Assembly: GCF_014196525.1 (NCBI RefSeq)
Contig: NZ_JACIDX010000002.1
Coordinates: 186,001 to 250,000, forward strand
Source of the DNA: Novosphingobium sediminicola
GTDB lineage: Bacteria > Pseudomonadota > Alphaproteobacteria > Sphingomonadales > Sphingomonadaceae
Reading direction: 5' to 3'
Length of the DNA stretch: 64,000 bases
Shown here piece after piece: positions 63,838 through 64,000 of the stretch. The position numbers and the translations under genes are program-made. Position 1 is the first letter of the stretch; each line of letters begins with the position of its first letter. The notes beneath the pieces are model-generated. The model was not told the DNA's origin, did not search any database, and saw only the letters and a program-made list of their open reading frames with translations.

Positions 63838-63906
63838 CCAAAGGATGCGTCTGCACTCCCGACCCCGCGCGCAAATGTGTGGGGCAATGGACAATGCGGA
63901 GGAAGC

Positions 63907-64000
63907 ATGAGGCATTCAATTCACCTTATCGGCATCTTGCTGGCGGGCACCGCCATGGCCGGCGCGCCCGCGCTGGCGGCCGAGGCACCCGCCGGCGGCG
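63907..64000 (+). CDS. Start of an exported protein, probably a TonB-dependent receptor (cut by window end)
   Basis: ATG 63907 with GGAGG about 5 nt upstream begins a signal peptide (RHSIHLIGILLAGTAMAGAPALAAE). Only 31 codons are in the window. Its place right after a FecI/FecR pair makes a FecA-type receptor with STN domain the likely identity; the STN itself is not reached. Confidence 0.55.
   Translation, partial: MRHSIHLIGILLAGTAMAGAPALAAEAPAGG

Noticed and set aside
1..64000. CRISPR arrays, tRNA, rRNA, transposases, integrases
   Set aside because: I looked for regular direct repeats with spacers, cloverleaf-like segments and transposase motifs and found none.

Overview
The window is high-GC DNA (low-GC stretches only between genes) with the gene content of an alphaproteobacterium of the Sphingomonadales, most likely Novosphingobium/Sphingobium-like. 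This assignment is inference. It rests on eight complete or beginning TonB-dependent receptors or receptor-like genes in about 52 kb, three FecI/FecR sigma/anti-sigma pairs, many exported esterases, and a TadE/TadG cluster. I saw no rRNA, tRNA, CRISPR array or transposase.

Layout. 1-11.6 kb is signalling and envelope: a CYTH-CHAD protein, a GAF-PAS-GGDEF-EAL protein whose GGDEF site is degenerate, a FixL-like haem-PAS histidine kinase, an RcnB-like protein, a dienelactone-hydrolase-like protein, a degenerate receiver-domain protein, two Ser/Gly-rich exported proteins (one with an OmpA domain) and a GlcG/HbpS-like protein. 11.8-21.2 kb holds two paralogous TonB receptors around a receptor / ceramidase-like / aldose-1-epimerase-like operon. 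21.3-24.0 kb is a three-gene TadG-TadE-TadE operon. 24.2-30.4 kb is a PhoPQ-type two-component pair followed by a TonB receptor, a PepSY membrane protein and an NTF2-like protein. 30.5-33.5 kb is a minus-strand pair of ceramidase-like hydrolase and type-B carboxylesterase.

33.6-59.2 kb is the most interesting part. A minus-strand run of eleven tightly packed genes (54182 down to 38454) starts with a TonB receptor. It continues with a Tat-exported ACMSD-like amidohydrolase, a cupin, a cytochrome c, a CarbReg/haem-c/Vgb-propeller fusion, a tannase, a bicupin, an MHS transporter, a Tat-type MmgE/PrpD protein and two more tannases. Almost every enzyme carries an export signal, so the operon reads as an outer-membrane import plus periplasmic degradation system for aromatic esters or polyphenols, with one inner-membrane transporter for the product. 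It is bracketed by two paralogous FecI-FecR-FecA modules (33616-38457 and 54379-59210), whose receptors are both 1048 aa and whose FecR proteins are both 318 aa.

59.3-62.1 kb is an iron pair: a Fiu-like siderophore receptor with a candidate Fur box, followed by a PiuC-type dioxygenase. 62.3-64.0 kb is a third FecI/FecR pair followed by the start of an exported protein cut by the window edge.

Limits: functions are read from motifs and domain order by eye. Substrates of the receptors and esterases cannot be told from sequence. Many start codons were moved downstream of the longest reading frame on the basis of visible Shine-Dalgarno sites and signal peptides; these choices are noted in each entry.
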